Below, piece after piece: positions 11,720 to 22,819 of a stretch of 64,000 nt of DNA. The DNA comes from Orientallactaga sibirica. Its lineage: Eukaryota > Chordata > Mammalia > Rodentia > Dipodidae. Each line of letters opens with the position of its first letter. Within the stretch, counting starts at the first letter, position 1. Where the stretch lies: assembly GCA_036365145.1 (NCBI GenBank), contig JAEOAD010000032.1:2285501-2349500 (forward strand), given 5' to 3'. A model generated the notes under the pieces. That model saw only the letters and a list, made by a program, of their open reading frames with translations, made no database searches and had not been told where the DNA came from. The translations under genes and the position numbers were made by a program.

Positions 11720-11935
11720 GTCAGATTTTGTTTCCTTCCTGCTCATAATACTCCAGTGGGGTGCCCATTACTCCCAGAGGAAAATCAAAATTCATGCTAT
11801 CTATCTCAACTTAGTCTGCACTGGAATCACTTCCCAGACCCCTGGCTACCTCTGCATCAGCATGTCCCATATCGTTCACTGTGTACTCTTGGCCCGTGAA
11901 AACAACTCTTCTTTTTTTCTTTTCTCAATGATACT
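11720..11935 (+). repeat. L2 fragment
   Basis: CTCCAGTGGGGTGCCCATTA, then GGAAAATCAAAATTCATGC, then CCTGGCTACCTCTGCATCAG follow the order of a well-known L2 3' segment (short exon-like wording such as 'CTCCAGTGGCTTCCCATT'). L2 is an ancient CR1-clade LINE, long inactive in placentals. Confidence 0.6.
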
Positions 11936-13254
11936 TCATTTATAGATCCAAGAATGGAATATCCTAAACAATAAAGTCACATTTTGTATTTATTCAGATT
12001 GATCTCAGTATTTTTTAAGCTAAACTCATTTGGGCACCCTGGGTTTAGCAAATGATGCTCATCACCCTTTTCTGTTTTACTATTTTTCAGGGTGCACAGT
12101 TACTTAACACTCCCAATATGTCTCTTCCTCTCATATTTCTAGGCATGCACATGCAAGTTATTCTTATTTATTCATTTCTGTATTGACCAAAAATAAATGC
12201 TGAAAAAGTTCAGGAAATAGGACTTTTTCTCATGAAAAAAAAAAAATATATATATATATATATTTCCTGAACCAACCTGGCATCATTGCAAAAAAAAAAA
12301 AGCAGTTTGTTGAATGAATGAACAAAGTTAGAGTTCAAGTGATATTTCACTCAGTAATTCTGACATGAGAAAACCATCCCAAAACTTACCACTGGGAGAA
12401 AAAAAAAAAAAAAAAAAGGAGGGCTATCTGGAATGTCATTATCAGCAATAAAGAAAAATGAGTGAACAACTATATGTCTACTAACATAGGAGTCACTAGA
12501 CACGTTACAGCACATGTATTTTATATAATCTATATGGCCCAAGAACAATGAGTTGGGCCCATTTGATTTAATGGAGAAAGTACTCCAAGACATCTTGTTA
12601 AGAGAAACAAAAGTGTGGGTCATTGGTACAGCTAACCTTCAGGAAATCTGATGAAGGATAAAGGTGGCATATTTTGTAGAGGGGAAGGTAAATCTGTTAA
12701 GTCAGAGAAAGCCGGCAAGCGCATCTCACAGATTTGTTGACAGGGTTCTGTTTCCACACCATGATTAACACCCTGCAGACCTGCAAATGAGACCACGTGA
12801 CAGGAGTCCCCATGGCTGTGGCCTGCCCCACCTGCCAAGTGATACATCTCAGAGGTAGCGATTTCCAATATTTCCTGGTAGTCTGTCCCAGGGATTCTTC
12901 TAAGAAGAGGGAGACTCGTCCCTCTGTTGACACTTGAACAAATTATCTTTGTATCTGTCCTTTAACAGGTTAGGGAAAAAATATCACATCCCTTATTTCT
13001 GTGCTTTCCTCTTCATACATTTTTATGCTAAACAAATGAAAACACATAAAATTCTACAGTAAAATTAGTCATCCTTGATCAACACCATCATGCAACTACT
13101 ATTAAAATTCTTACCTGTTTTTTTTTTTTTTCAGTTGGTTCTAGGTGTGTGAATATTCATACGTTTGCTTCCACATGTGCAACATTCTCTATAAGCAGTG
13201 TTCTATATTAATCTTTTTTGGCAAATAGCTTACAATTATTTTTCCAAAACATTA
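11936..13254. other. No gene recognised; several homopolymer runs
   Basis: The stretch contains an A run passing into (AT)n at about 12234-12264, an A run at 12290-12300, a GTTTGTTGAATGAATGAAC string at 12305 that resembles an L2 3' end, an A run at about 12400-12418 and a T run at 13118-13131. The open frames near 12630-12930 overlap one another and have no family signature. Confidence 0.45.
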
Positions 13255-13485
13255 CAAGTAGCTGGTCCATGTAATGTAGGACTAGAGTCCCACCTACTTG
13301 GAAGGATGAGGAAGGAGCATCACAAGTTCAGAGCCTACTTGAGCAGCTGAGTGAAGTCCTAACTCAAAGAATAAAAAGAAGGCTGGGAAACAGCTGATTG
13401 GTGGAGTATTTGCCTAGCCCATGCTCCATGAGAGGCTCATTTCCCAGGACTGGAAAATAAAGCCATGAATAAATAAATAAATCAG
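13255..13485 (+). repeat. B1/ID-type composite SINE (old)
   Basis: A worn B1-like half (CCCACCTACTTGGAAGGATG, then GAGCATCACAAGTTCAGAGC) is followed by an ID-like half (GCTGATTGGTGGAGTATTTG, CCTAGCCCATGCTCCATGAG) and an (AAAT)n tail. The order B1 then ID resembles older rodent dimeric SINEs. Confidence 0.6.
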
Positions 13486-13593
13486 ACCAACATAATATCG
13501 AATATTTATGAAAACAAGTTTGTCTTTGCTACTTGAATTCTGCTTTACATGATTTGTACAATATTTGTTCAACTATCTGTCAATCATCAGTAA

Positions 13594-13855
13594 ATATTGG
13601 ATTTCCATGGGCTGGAGAGATGGCTTAGCAGTTAAAGTGTTTGCCTGCAAAGCCAAAGGACCCAGGTTCGATTCCCCAGGACCCACGTAAGCCAGATGCA
13701 CAAGGGGCACATGTGTCTGGAATTTGTTTGCAGTGGCTAGAGGGCCTGGCATGCCCATTCTCTCTCTATCGGTCTCTCTTCTCTCTCTCTCTCTCTGTCT
13801 TTCTCTCTGCTTGCAAATAAATAAATAAAAATTTTAAAAATATATTGGATTTCCA
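13594..13855 (+). repeat. DIP SINE, full length, 14-bp target duplication
   Basis: This is one of the best preserved copies (element 13609-13841): GGGCTGGAGAGATGGCTTAG, an intact B box GGTTCGATTCC, CCACGTAAGCCAGATGCAC, a CT tract and an (AAAT)n tail. ATATTGGATTTCCA occurs immediately before it (13594-13607) and after it (13842-13855). Confidence 0.96.
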
Positions 13856-14043
13856 CTATATACTTGTTGTTCTGTAGGTGCTAGACATCTGGCTATGGTC
13901 TTTTCCTATATTCCTGGGATATGTGCTGAGGAAGCAATTATCCCAAAGACAAGTGATTCTCATCTTCCAGTTACTTAAAGTTATCATTTTATGTCTTTCT
14001 ATCCCTCATATGCGAGATCTGAATTTTTATAAAATATATTGGG

Positions 14044-14265
14044 AGGCTGGAGAGATGGCTTAGCAGTGAAGGCACTTGCCTGCAAAGCCTAAGGACCCAG
14101 GTTCAGTTCCCCAGTAACTATGTAAGCCAGATGCAAAAGGTGGTGCATGCATCTGGAGTTCATCTACAGTGGCTGGAGGCCCTTGTGTGCCCATTCTCTC
14201 TCTATCTACCTCTTTCTTTACCTCTCTCAAATACATAAATGAAAACAAATATTTAAAAAGTATAT
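14044..14265 (+). repeat. DIP SINE, plus strand
   Basis: The head is intact. The B box is GGTTCAGTTCC. The body TGTAAGCCAGATGCAAAAGG, a CT tract and a weak A-rich tail are present. Confidence 0.93.
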
Positions 14266-14671
14266 ATTTGGTTCTACCTTTATAATATAACCAGATATTA
14301 AAATATCAAACTGCAATACAGTTTACATGATATGCAAATATGTCTGAGTAAGATGAGGAACATAAGCTTAATCCATTTCATATCTTCCTCTGTTCACTGA
14401 CATTAACACACACACCCCACATAGCATATTTGTATGTCAATATAGCATCAATAGAAATTTAATAAAATGCAATCACAGAGACGTTGCTGTGACTTCTTAA
14501 AAACCACATTATGAGCAGGTTTGAGTTTTGAATCACACAAATTTATGCCCTATTTATCAATAAAATTAAGTTAATATCTTTCCAAAAGTACAATAAACAG
14601 CTCTGCCCACCTACCTCCTCCATTCTCACCTCACTATTGAACACCTCAGCATTTCTTTCCTGTGGGGATGA

Positions 14672-14868
14672 CCTTTTATGTTTTATTCTTATTTATTATA
14701 TGGGGGGTGAGAGGGGGGGAGGGAGAGGATGGGTGCACCAGGACCTCTAACCACTGCAAATAAACTCTAGACACATATGACACCTTATGCCTCTGTCTTA
14801 TATGGGCTCTAGGGAGTCGAACCTGGGTCCTTTGGCTGTGTGGGCAAGTGCCTTAACCGCTAAGCCAT
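14672..14868 (-). repeat. DIP SINE, minus strand
   Basis: GGTGCACCAGGACCTCTAACC, GAGTCGAACCTGGGTCC (B-box complement) and AACCGCTAAGCCATG are recognisable. The extreme head (about 14 bp) is missing. Confidence 0.88.
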
Positions 14869-14889
14869 GTAATGTCCTTTTTAAAGGCC

Positions 14890-15350
14890 TCCATGGCTCA
14901 GCAGAGGCCAGAAAGCTAATGTTGGCTTGTCAGTGAAATCCTGTCATTTCTCTGATTAAGCTCTCCCATTCCTGTCCAGATGAAAATGCCCATCCTGTGC
15001 ACTATGTAGAGTTCTCCACAGTCTGTAGAGCCTCTTCTTGGCTAGTGTGTCTCTGCTCTGCCATAGCAGCTCCTTGTGCTGTTACTTGAACACACCCTTG
15101 AGGCTTTCATGTTTCCCTATCCTCTGTCTAGCATGTCCTTCTCACCCAACGTCTGTCGCTGAATTCAGGAGGCTTTTAAATCTCTGGACACCTTATAACC
15201 ACCTTCATACCTACAGGAAAGTGCATTCCCCCTGCTCCTTCAATTGCCCTGCCATTGCTTACTGTTTTACAGCAGCCCCCTTCTCACCATGTCACAGTCT
15301 CACACTTAATATGCTTGCTTGTTGTCACTCTTTCATTTAATCATTCAATT
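14890..15350 (+). repeat. L2 fragment (3' part)
   Basis: AAATCCTGTCATTTCTCTG, ATGAAAATGCCCATCCTGTG, TTGTGCTGTTACTTGAACAC and TAGCATGTCCTTCTCACCC occur in the same order as the L2 3' region as I remember it (catgtcactctcc ... cttgaacac ... gaatgctcttccc). It is strongly diverged. The 100-codon frame here is a relic or chance. Confidence 0.55.
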
Positions 15351-15715
15351 TTCAAGAAAGGAGAACAAAATTAAAAACCATCAAAGAAGGGCTGGCTGGC
15401 CAAAAGAAAAGGTTTAGAGGAAGAGGGACAGGAGAGAGGGAACAAGACAAGCTAATGGGAGGAGATTATGATAAAATACATTACACCCCCGTATGAAAAC
15501 TGTGAAACAAAACTTAAGATAAGCAACTAATATCAAGAATTATAATTTTACAAGGACACCTTAAAATAAATTTTAAAAACAAACCATAAGCATCAGTTTA
15601 AAATAAGTCACACTATGTGGAGACCAGTCCTAATCTACAGTCAAGAGATATGAAAATCTTTTCTCATTTCTTATATGACATCACATGTTGATTTTTACAG
15701 TCTGTAATAATTATG

Positions 15716-15760
<45 letters not shown>

Positions 15761-15937
15761 AGAGAAAGAGGGAGAGGGAGAGAGAATGGGTGCACCAGGG
15801 CCTCCAGCCACTGCCAATGAACTCCAGATGCATATGCCCCCTTGTGCATCTGCCTTACCTGGGTTCTGGGGAATTGAACCTGGATCCTTTGTCTCTGCAG
15901 GCAAATGCCTTAACTGCCAAGCCATCCCTCCAGTCCT
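15716..15937 (-). repeat. DIP SINE with (TTTA)n tail expansion, minus strand
   Basis: The tail complement has expanded into a perfect (TTTA)n run at about 15717-15758. A GA-rich tract, GCACCAGGGCCTCCAGCC, GGGGAATTGAACCTGG and the head complement AAGCCATCCCTCCAGTCC follow. Confidence 0.94.
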
Positions 15938-16185
15938 TGTTTCTCATTGATTACTAAGGGACAGAAGCTGTATGCCTCTCACAGCTATTGGTAGGTTAAA
16001 CGTTTACATAAGTGATGCAGTGCCCTCCATGACTGAAGATCATTAACTGCTGGCTCTTATTTTCCATGCTTCCCAAGAAGGCAGACTGTTAATAGCAGAA
16101 GTCCCACCCACTTTTCCTAAGAGTCTGTTTGAAAAGGCAACCCTGTATTAGTTTATATAATATCTTTTTTCCAAAACAAAGCCCA

Positions 16186-16436
16186 GGGCTGAGAGATGGC
16201 TTAGCAGTTAAAGCACTTGCCTGCAAAGCCTAAGAACTCATACTCGACTCTACAAGTCCCACTTTAGCCAGACACACAGTGATGCAAGGACACAGGTGGC
16301 ACATGCACACAAGGGGGTACATGTGTTTGGAGGCCAGTGGCGGGCCAATTCTCTTTCTCACTCTCTCTCATTCTTCTCACTCTTACATAAAATAAAAGGC
16401 AGTCTGTTGGGCTTGCCTCAAAAAATAAAAATAAAA
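16186..16436 (+). repeat. DIP SINE, long variant, rearranged
   Basis: The head is good (GGGCTGAGAGATGGCTTAG). The B box is degenerate (CATACTCGACTC). The CCACTTTAGCCAGACACACAG and GTGATGCAAGGACAC blocks are those of the longer variant, but the following 60 bp is rearranged and shortened. Confidence 0.8.
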
Positions 16437-17430
16437 GGAAACCTAGTCAATTGCACCATGATGTTACGTATTAGGATGGAAGCCACTGGCAGTTACAAGG
16501 CCGGTCTTCTATATTCTGTGTAGTTCAAAGATGGAAGGCAAAAGGTGCAGATGTGAGTTCAGATACTGCTACACTCATACCCTTTTCTGTATCTCTTTAT
16601 TTTCATGGGTAGTAAGTGGTTATGGGAATAAGGAGCCAGAACCTTTCAGTGAACTGTGTACACAAAATAAGGAAAACTGTTACCCATCCCAGATAAACAG
16701 CACGTGGTAAGTGTAAGTAAGCTTACCAAAAAGAAACCTCTTCCATGTGCGGTGCCACTTCTCAAATCCTGAAATTGGCATTTATTTTCCTTGTATTCCC
16801 TCAAAATTGTAAGCCGGAATCAAAAACACATTCCTTTAATGTGCTTCCTGTCAGGTTTTGGTCACAGCAGAGAGTGAAGGAACTTGTATAGCTTCTTTGA
16901 ACATGTGTAGATTCTCCATCCATACAGATCCTTCATAGAGGTACGGATTTTGGCCAAGGCTGCATAAAGCCAAGCCCCTACCTGTCCCTAGTGCAATCTG
17001 ATCCCGTCCTTCCATCTGTACCCCAGTAGGCCTGCACAGTCAAGTGGGGGGTTGTGATTCACTAACACGCCCAGTGGTCTGGACAACACTATGAAGAAAG
17101 CTATGCTTTCAGTACGGAAAATAACATCCCACAATCATAAATTGTCTGAAGCAATTTATGTTTCTGCTTGTAATATTCAAAACCTCAATCCAATTAGATC
17201 CTTCTGTGGACACACTGTTACTCAAATAGAATTCTCGACTGGTTGGTTGACATATTTAAAATATTTATAAGAGCCTATGTGACTTAGTAGAGCAACACTC
17301 AATCTTACTACATTTTTATAGCACTGGGAGAGGTATTTAAATACACAGATCTAACTTTGTCTTTCCATCCTTTTATGATCAGAAGGAAACGGCCAAAACT
17401 GTTAGTTGCTTAACCAGGCAGCACGACCCA
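16437..17430. other. No recognisable gene or repeat
   Basis: Single-copy-looking DNA without exon-like frames of note. No RNA gene is seen. Confidence 0.45.
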
Positions 17431-17439
17431 GGATAGTCA

Positions 17440-17812
17440 CTTGAACAGCCTCATTCTCTCATTCTCTACCATGTCTCTTTGGTACTCCTAGAAAACTCTG
17501 TTTGTGCCCTGCCCACTCCCTAAGGTGCCACTCTTTTCATGGAATGAGTTGACTTTCATCCTTTCAGTCACAATGCTATTCTAATTACCCTGAAAGTACC
17601 CTGATGGACATCCTTCATCTTTGTTCTCATGGCAACCTGCCATTCTTCAGAGCAGCAACAGCACAGCACTGTACATGCATTTAAGATTACCCAATAAGTT
17701 AGCTTCTACAAAGTAGGAAAAGGCTGGTTTGCATATCACTGCCTAACACAGAGTCTATCATATATGTAGTATGTGCTTGACAAATTTCATTGAGTGAGTG
17801 GAGGGAATTAAT
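17440..17812 (+). repeat. L2 3' end
   Basis: GAGTTGACTTTCATCCTTTC matches the style of the L2 'ctactcatccttcaag' segment. The stretch ends with ATGTAGTATGTGCTTGACAA and TTCATTGAGTGAGTGG, a worn form of the L2 terminus. Confidence 0.5.
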
Positions 17813-17981
17813 GCTTTTAAAAAAAGGAGCAATTATGTTCTCATTTTATACCTTTCTAGAAACATGTTCAGCCTACTTTTGTCAGGCTTCTGCTTCATGA
17901 AGAACAATACGGCAAACCAAGTAGATACAAAGCACTAACGGCTGAACATATCAAAAACTGTGAAGCTCAAGAATGTCATTG

Positions 17982-18190
17982 GGGGCTGGAGAGATGTTTA
18001 ATGGTTAAGGTGCTTACCTACAAAAGCCTAAGGACCCCAGTTCGATTCTCCAGTTCCCACGTAAGTCAGATGCACAAGGGGGAGCATGCGTCTGGAGTTC
18101 GTTTGCAGTGGCTGGAGGCCCTGGTGTGTCCCTTCTCTCTCTCTCTCTCTCTCAAATAAATAAATTAAATTAAAGAAATAAAAACAAAAA
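17982..18190 (+). repeat. DIP SINE, plus strand
   Basis: The copy has GGGGCTGGAGAGATGTTTAATGG (damaged A box), AGTTCGATTCTCC, CCACGTAAGTCAGATGCAC, a short (CT)n and an A-rich tail. AATGTCATTGG before it and AATATCATTGG after it are probably the target duplication. Confidence 0.93.
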
Positions 18191-18300
18191 AATATCATTG
18201 GTTGTTACTGACATTTCCTCAAAGTCATAAAAGGAGTGATGGCTTCTTCTTAGTAAATGAGTCTAAAATCCCTGTACTTATAAACTGTAATATGACTACT

Positions 18301-19775
18301 TGTAGCAGACAGCTTCAGGTTCGCTGAAATGAATTTCCAGACCAGGCATAGTTATGGAGGAAGGGATTTATTATAGCTTACAGATCCAGGGGAAGTTCCA
18401 TAATGGCAGAAGAAGCTGGCCTGCTTTCAAAGGACCAAACACAGAGAGAAAAGCCACAAGCCAAAAGCCACACAGCACAGCACAACTCAGGAACTCCAGC
18501 TAGGCACACTTTGGATTGCCCGTGGGCTGGACTCTAAGATCTGCCCAGTGACACTGCCTCCAGCCAGGTGGCTACAGATGCAAACAATAAACTAATAAAA
18601 CACTGAATATATTGGGGACATCTATTTAAACTAACCCATTCTCTCTAACCATCATAACCATCTCATTGTAAACTATATTCTCAATTTCTCTGAAGATAGT
18701 GAGTCCTGTAAAATCAAAACAGCTAAATACTTTCAAATAAATAAAATTTTTAAATTAAAGAAATAAAAACAAAAACTAGAAAATATCAAATTGCAGTTGT
18801 TTACAACCAGAGACTGACAGTCTTCCAATCGGCCCCTCAAAGTCAAAACTTCCAAGGCCAGCAGTGCACTCCATGGTAGCCCTTCTTCTGGTATATCCAA
18901 AAATGAGTCTCCATCCAAACAGTCCATCTTCCAAAGGCTCTCATGCCCTATACATCTCAGCAATGGCTCCTGGAACCTGCAATTCATGACCACTCCACAC
19001 ATTTTTCATCCAAAACTACCAAGTGTGCAAGATACAGCCATATTCTTAATTCAGAAATAAATCATAACCTTGAAAAGTAGGTTCCTTCTCCAGTCAACTC
19101 TTTCCAAAAGAGTTTGAAGTCTTTTCTCAGGCATCTTCTCCAGGCATAAGATTGCTAATTGTTGACAATAGCAGCTTCAGTAATTTAAAACCAGTCTCAG
19201 TGCCTCTAATTTTAACTTGCTTGAGGTTTTCCAACTTAAAATCTTAAATCTCAGGCCAAGCACAAGTCCATTACAAATTTCTTAATCAAATAATGGCAGA
19301 AGACCAGCCCTTATGGCCTGCCCAGTTCCAACAAAGGAGTCTTTCCTTCCCCAAACACAGACAGTCAAGCCCCAAAGTTCAATAAAAGTATTCTCAAACT
19401 CTCATCAAAATAACCCACAACATACCACTCCAGAAGGTGAACTCAAAAACAAAGGTTCCAAAGACGAAAATCCATATGGTTGATTTATATCTTTTACCAA
19501 CCTTGAAATCAGGTTCACTGAGATGAACCCAGACCACCAGTTATGGAGGAAGGGATTTATTAGGGCTGGACCCAGGGAAGTTCCATAATGGCAGTGACAT
19601 TGCCAGGACAGCCAGGAGAGAAAAGATGCAAACAAAAAACTAACAAAACACTGAATCCATAGCACACTTTGCATATCTATTGAAATCTCAAACCACACAT
19701 TTTAGGTCTACAGATCCACCCATTCAGCCAGGTGGTTGAAGATCAAACAACAAACTAATAAAACAAATGTTTATC
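18301..19775 (-). mobile_element. Non-autonomous LTR retroelement, two LTR-like ends
   Basis: Two related, diverged sequences (about 18301-18660 and about 19496-19775) flank a roughly 840-bp middle. Shared blocks include GTTATGGAGGAAGGGATTTA, GGGAAGTTCCATAATGGCAG and AAACTAATAAAACA, in the same order. On the minus strand each end carries AATAAA (complements at 18367-18372 and 19556-19561), as expected of an LTR poly(A) signal. The outer end at 18301 starts TG on the plus strand, so CA on the minus strand. The middle shows no gag, pol or env-like frame, so it must depend on other elements. The 19.7-kb end holds an extra GCCAGGTGGTTGAAGATC block that looks like a partial duplication. No clean target duplication was found, and the class (MaLR/ERVL or ERV1) is uncertain. 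Confidence 0.55.
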
Positions 19776-19932
19776 ATTTTCAAAATAGCACTATTTACAA
19801 AATAATTACATTCATGAAATGTTTATCATTTGAATAGCTCTTTAAAATAATTACATAAGGACTTTTAGGGAAGAAAGATAAATAAAACCAGAAAAAAGAG
19901 TGTGCTCATTTTCTAAAAATAAATGTTCATCT

Positions 19933-20245
19933 TTTTTTTTTTTTTTTTATTTTTTTTTTTTTTTTGGTTTTACAAAATAGCTCTGTTTTGTTTTGGACTG
20001 CATATCAAATTGTCTACATCTCTGAGGGCCATACATTTCAACAAATAAAGCTGGCAAGTGCAATACAGAAGAAATGACAAAGGTTGTTTGGGTAGCAAGA
20101 GGACAACCAAGCCAGGGTTCCCTTGAACCCATTGCATTAGTAACAAGAGTACAGAGCATACCCACCGAGATATGTTGGTGTCTGTCTGCAAAACACAACT
20201 GTCAGCCCACTAAGGCTGTTGGCCAGAGCATAGGTACTAGGTAAA
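19933..20245 (-). pseudogene. Processed retrocopy of an unidentified transcript
   Basis: Two long T runs on the plus strand (19933-19965, broken by one A) are the complement of a poly(A) tail. They are followed by about 280 bp of moderately GC-balanced, non-SINE sequence. On the minus strand the body ends GAGCTATTTTGTAAAACC directly before the A tail, as in an mRNA-derived insertion. An 83-codon frame on the minus strand runs into the A tail and is not convincing as a protein. The body is probably a 3' UTR. I do not recognise the parent gene, and the 5' end is approximate. Confidence 0.5.
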
Positions 20246-20373
20246 AATTTTAGCAAATGGAAAAGAAGTAATATTAAATATATTTTAATAAATTTTAAAT
20301 ATATTTTAAATAAAATATATAGGCCCAGATGTTTGCTCTTCTTAGACCTAAAGTTATAATGTCTGTTAGCATC

Positions 20374-20658
20374 AAAGATGAATTTTCCGGGCTTGGCAGT
20401 TAAGGCACCTGCCTGCTAAGCCTAAGAACCTGGTTCCAATCTCCAGGTCCCACGTTTAGCCAGATGCAAAGTGACGCAAGGGTGCAATGCCACACTTGAC
20501 CACAAGATGGCGCACACATCTGGATTTCGTTCACAGCAGCTGAGAGACTGCTGGCACACCCATCTCTATCTGTCTCCCTCTCCCTCTCTGTCTGTCTCTC
20601 TCTGTGTCTCTCTCCAAAAATAAATAAAATTTAAAAAAATTTAAAAGATGAATTTTCC
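20374..20658 (+). repeat. DIP SINE, long variant, 15-bp target duplication
   Basis: The element (20389-20643) is the longer DIP form, with CCACGTTTAGCCAGATGC, AAAGTGACGCAAGGGTGCAA and GATGGCGCACACATCTGG. About 12 bp of the head, including the start of the A box, is deleted (GGGCTTGGCAGTTAAGG). AAAGATGAATTTTCC flanks it on both sides (20374-20388, 20644-20658). Confidence 0.95.
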
Positions 20659-21570
20659 AAGGAAATATTCCACTAGTTCCATTCACTTGTAAGGATATAG
20701 AATTTTCCCACAACTTGCAGGTTTGTTAAACGTTATTTTCAGATTTTCAAGTTGAGAATAATTGAAGCAAATACATGAAAAATAAAATATTCGCAGTTAA
20801 GTTCTGGAACACTTCTTTAGTGTTAATAGTCATCTTTTAAGAGGTAAAAGTGGCTGGGCAGTTTTGGTTTTCATGTAGGACAGATTACTTAAATTATTTC
20901 TATATGTTGATTAACACTGACAGTTGAAAATTATCTTAATGAGTCTAGGCACACAAATATCCACAAATTAGATTCAAACAATACTGACAGCCAACTTGGC
21001 AGGAAGAATTGATCACGTTCCCATGGTAACAATATATCTAAGGGCCTTTGGTGGAGAACTGACGTCTGCCTAAAACACTGAGATGGCTGTCCCCGGTCTT
21101 TTCTTGGTCCTAGAAATATTGTATTTCCTAGTGTGGAAATAATGGAGACATATATCTTACCTTCGCCTCAAGCTATGTGTAAGGAAATAAATCTAACAGA
21201 AGTTACAAAGTTGTCTGCTGTTAGGACTCCATACAGCTCAGAAAGGTCAGTATATGGAGGCACAATTTCCAGAACCTCAGACTGCAGATGCTACAAATGG
21301 GAAGCCAAGACAAGGGTCCCTGGCCTCTGCCTTCTCCTATCAGTCAATAGTAAAAGAAAAGCCAGAAAGCGGTAACAATGAAATGACCCATGACAACTAC
21401 TCTTAGATATTTGGGAACATTATATAAAACTCAAAATAACATGTGAAAAATGAAAACCACTACTAGCTTGGGAGAGACATGGTCAAATAAAATGCATACC
21501 TTCTAGTTCAGGTTCATTTCTATTTGTCATACTTTAACACTGACACAATCTTTAAAGTATAAAAAAAAAT
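20659..21570. other. No recognisable gene or repeat
   Basis: AT-rich sequence. An 80-codon frame at 21133-21375 lacks any recognisable domain, and I did not accept it. Confidence 0.45.
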
Positions 21571-21571
21571 A

Positions 21572-21800
21572 GGGGCTGGAAAGATGGCTTAGTGGTTAAG
21601 GCACTTGACTGCAAAGACTAAGGACCCAAGTTTAATTCACCAGTACACTCATAACGCCAGATGAATAAGGTGGTGCATACATCTGGACTTCGTTTGCAGT
21701 AGATCAAGGTCCTGGTGTGCCCATTATCTCTCTATTTGATTCTGTCTTTTGCTCTCTCTCGCAAATGAATAAACAAATAAATAAACAAATAAAGTATTTT
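21572..21800 (+). repeat. DIP SINE, plus strand
   Basis: GGGGCTGGAAAGATGGCTTAG, a mutated B box (AGTTTAATTCACC), GGTGGTGCATACATCTGG and a tail of AAATAAAC repeats are present. Confidence 0.92.
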
Positions 21801-22032
21801 TAAAAAATTAACACAGTAGCAAAATGACGACTGTAATGGAAAACACATTTTTGAAGAAGTTGTACACTGAAATTTGACTTATTTTTCCTGTCACAGAGAA
21901 AACAGGTTAGGCAACATTCTGATTTCAAGTTTTCAACTATCTAAAGAGTTAAATGAGAAGATTTGTTGGCCATATATTCAGAGGACTAAGAATAAGCAAT
22001 TAAAAAAAACACGTTTTGCATAGGGCATCAAA

Positions 22033-22231
22033 AAACTCAACAGGTGCCGGGCATGGTGGCACACGCCTTTAATCCCAGCACTTGGGAGACAGAGGTAGGA
22101 GGATCGCCGTGAGTTCAAGGCCACCCTGAGAAGACAGAGTGAATTCCAGGTCAGCCTGGACTAGAGTGAAACCCTACCTCAAAAAACCAAAAAAAAAAAA
22201 AAAAAAAAAAAAGAAAACAAACTCAACAGGT
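22033..22231 (+). repeat. B1 SINE, full length, 13-bp target duplication
   Basis: This is a B1 derived from 7SL RNA (element 22046-22218). GCCGGGCATGGTGGCACACG carries the Pol III A-box region. GGATCGCCGTGAGTTCAAGG and CACCCTGAGAAGACAGAGTG form the right half. A long A tail ends the element. The direct repeat AAACTCAACAGGT lies at 22033-22045 and 22219-22231. Confidence 0.96.
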
Positions 22232-22532
22232 ATGTCTGGACACACCTTCCTTGCCAGGGTATGTCTAGAGATGGAGACTACATGAGCTCCTTATTTTTAT
22301 ATCACATGTGATTATTAAAAAGCTTTTCATATGTTGGGATAATTCTCTAAGGAACCACTAGGCATTGGCCCTTGGGGATATGTTTCTATTAACAGTTGAA
22401 TAATATCCATTGAACATATACTGTAATGTGCTCCCTGACAAGGAACACACACAGTGTCCTCTTTGGGGCTCTTAACTGACCTAGTGTGTGTTTCTGTCCC
22501 TACATATTATCTCAGTCTACAAACACTGTGAC

Positions 22533-22586
22533 ATGAAATGCTTTTTTTGTTGTTGTTGTTGTTTTTTTTTGAAAGAAATTGAGAGC

Positions 22587-22619
<33 letters not shown>

Positions 22620-22819
22620 GGTACACTAGTGGCATCTCAGCTGCTGTGAATGAACTCCAGATGCATATACCCCCTTCTGGGGAAGTGCAGCATCACACCC
22701 CTGCATCACTTTTTGCATCTGGTTAAAGGTGGGACCTGGAGATTGGAACCAGCATTCTTAGGCTTGGCAGACAGGCGCCTTAACCACCAAGCCATCTCTC
22801 CAGCCCATGAAATGCTTTT
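22533..22819 (-). repeat. DIP SINE, long variant, 13-bp target duplication
   Basis: A (GTT)n/T tail complement, a long (GA)n, then CATCACACCCCTGCATCAC (specific to the longer variant), TGGAGATTGGAACCAGC (degenerate B-box complement) and a perfect head complement. ATGAAATGCTTTT occurs at 22533-22545 and 22807-22819. Confidence 0.95.

Noticed and set aside
13609..13690. tRNA-like sequence with A and B boxes
   Set aside because: This is the head of a DIP SINE. It does not fold into a complete tRNA and is followed by the SINE body and tail.
15716..15760. Regularly spaced short repeats that might suggest a CRISPR array
   Set aside because: They are a (TTTA)n microsatellite. The organism is a mammal and there are no spacers.
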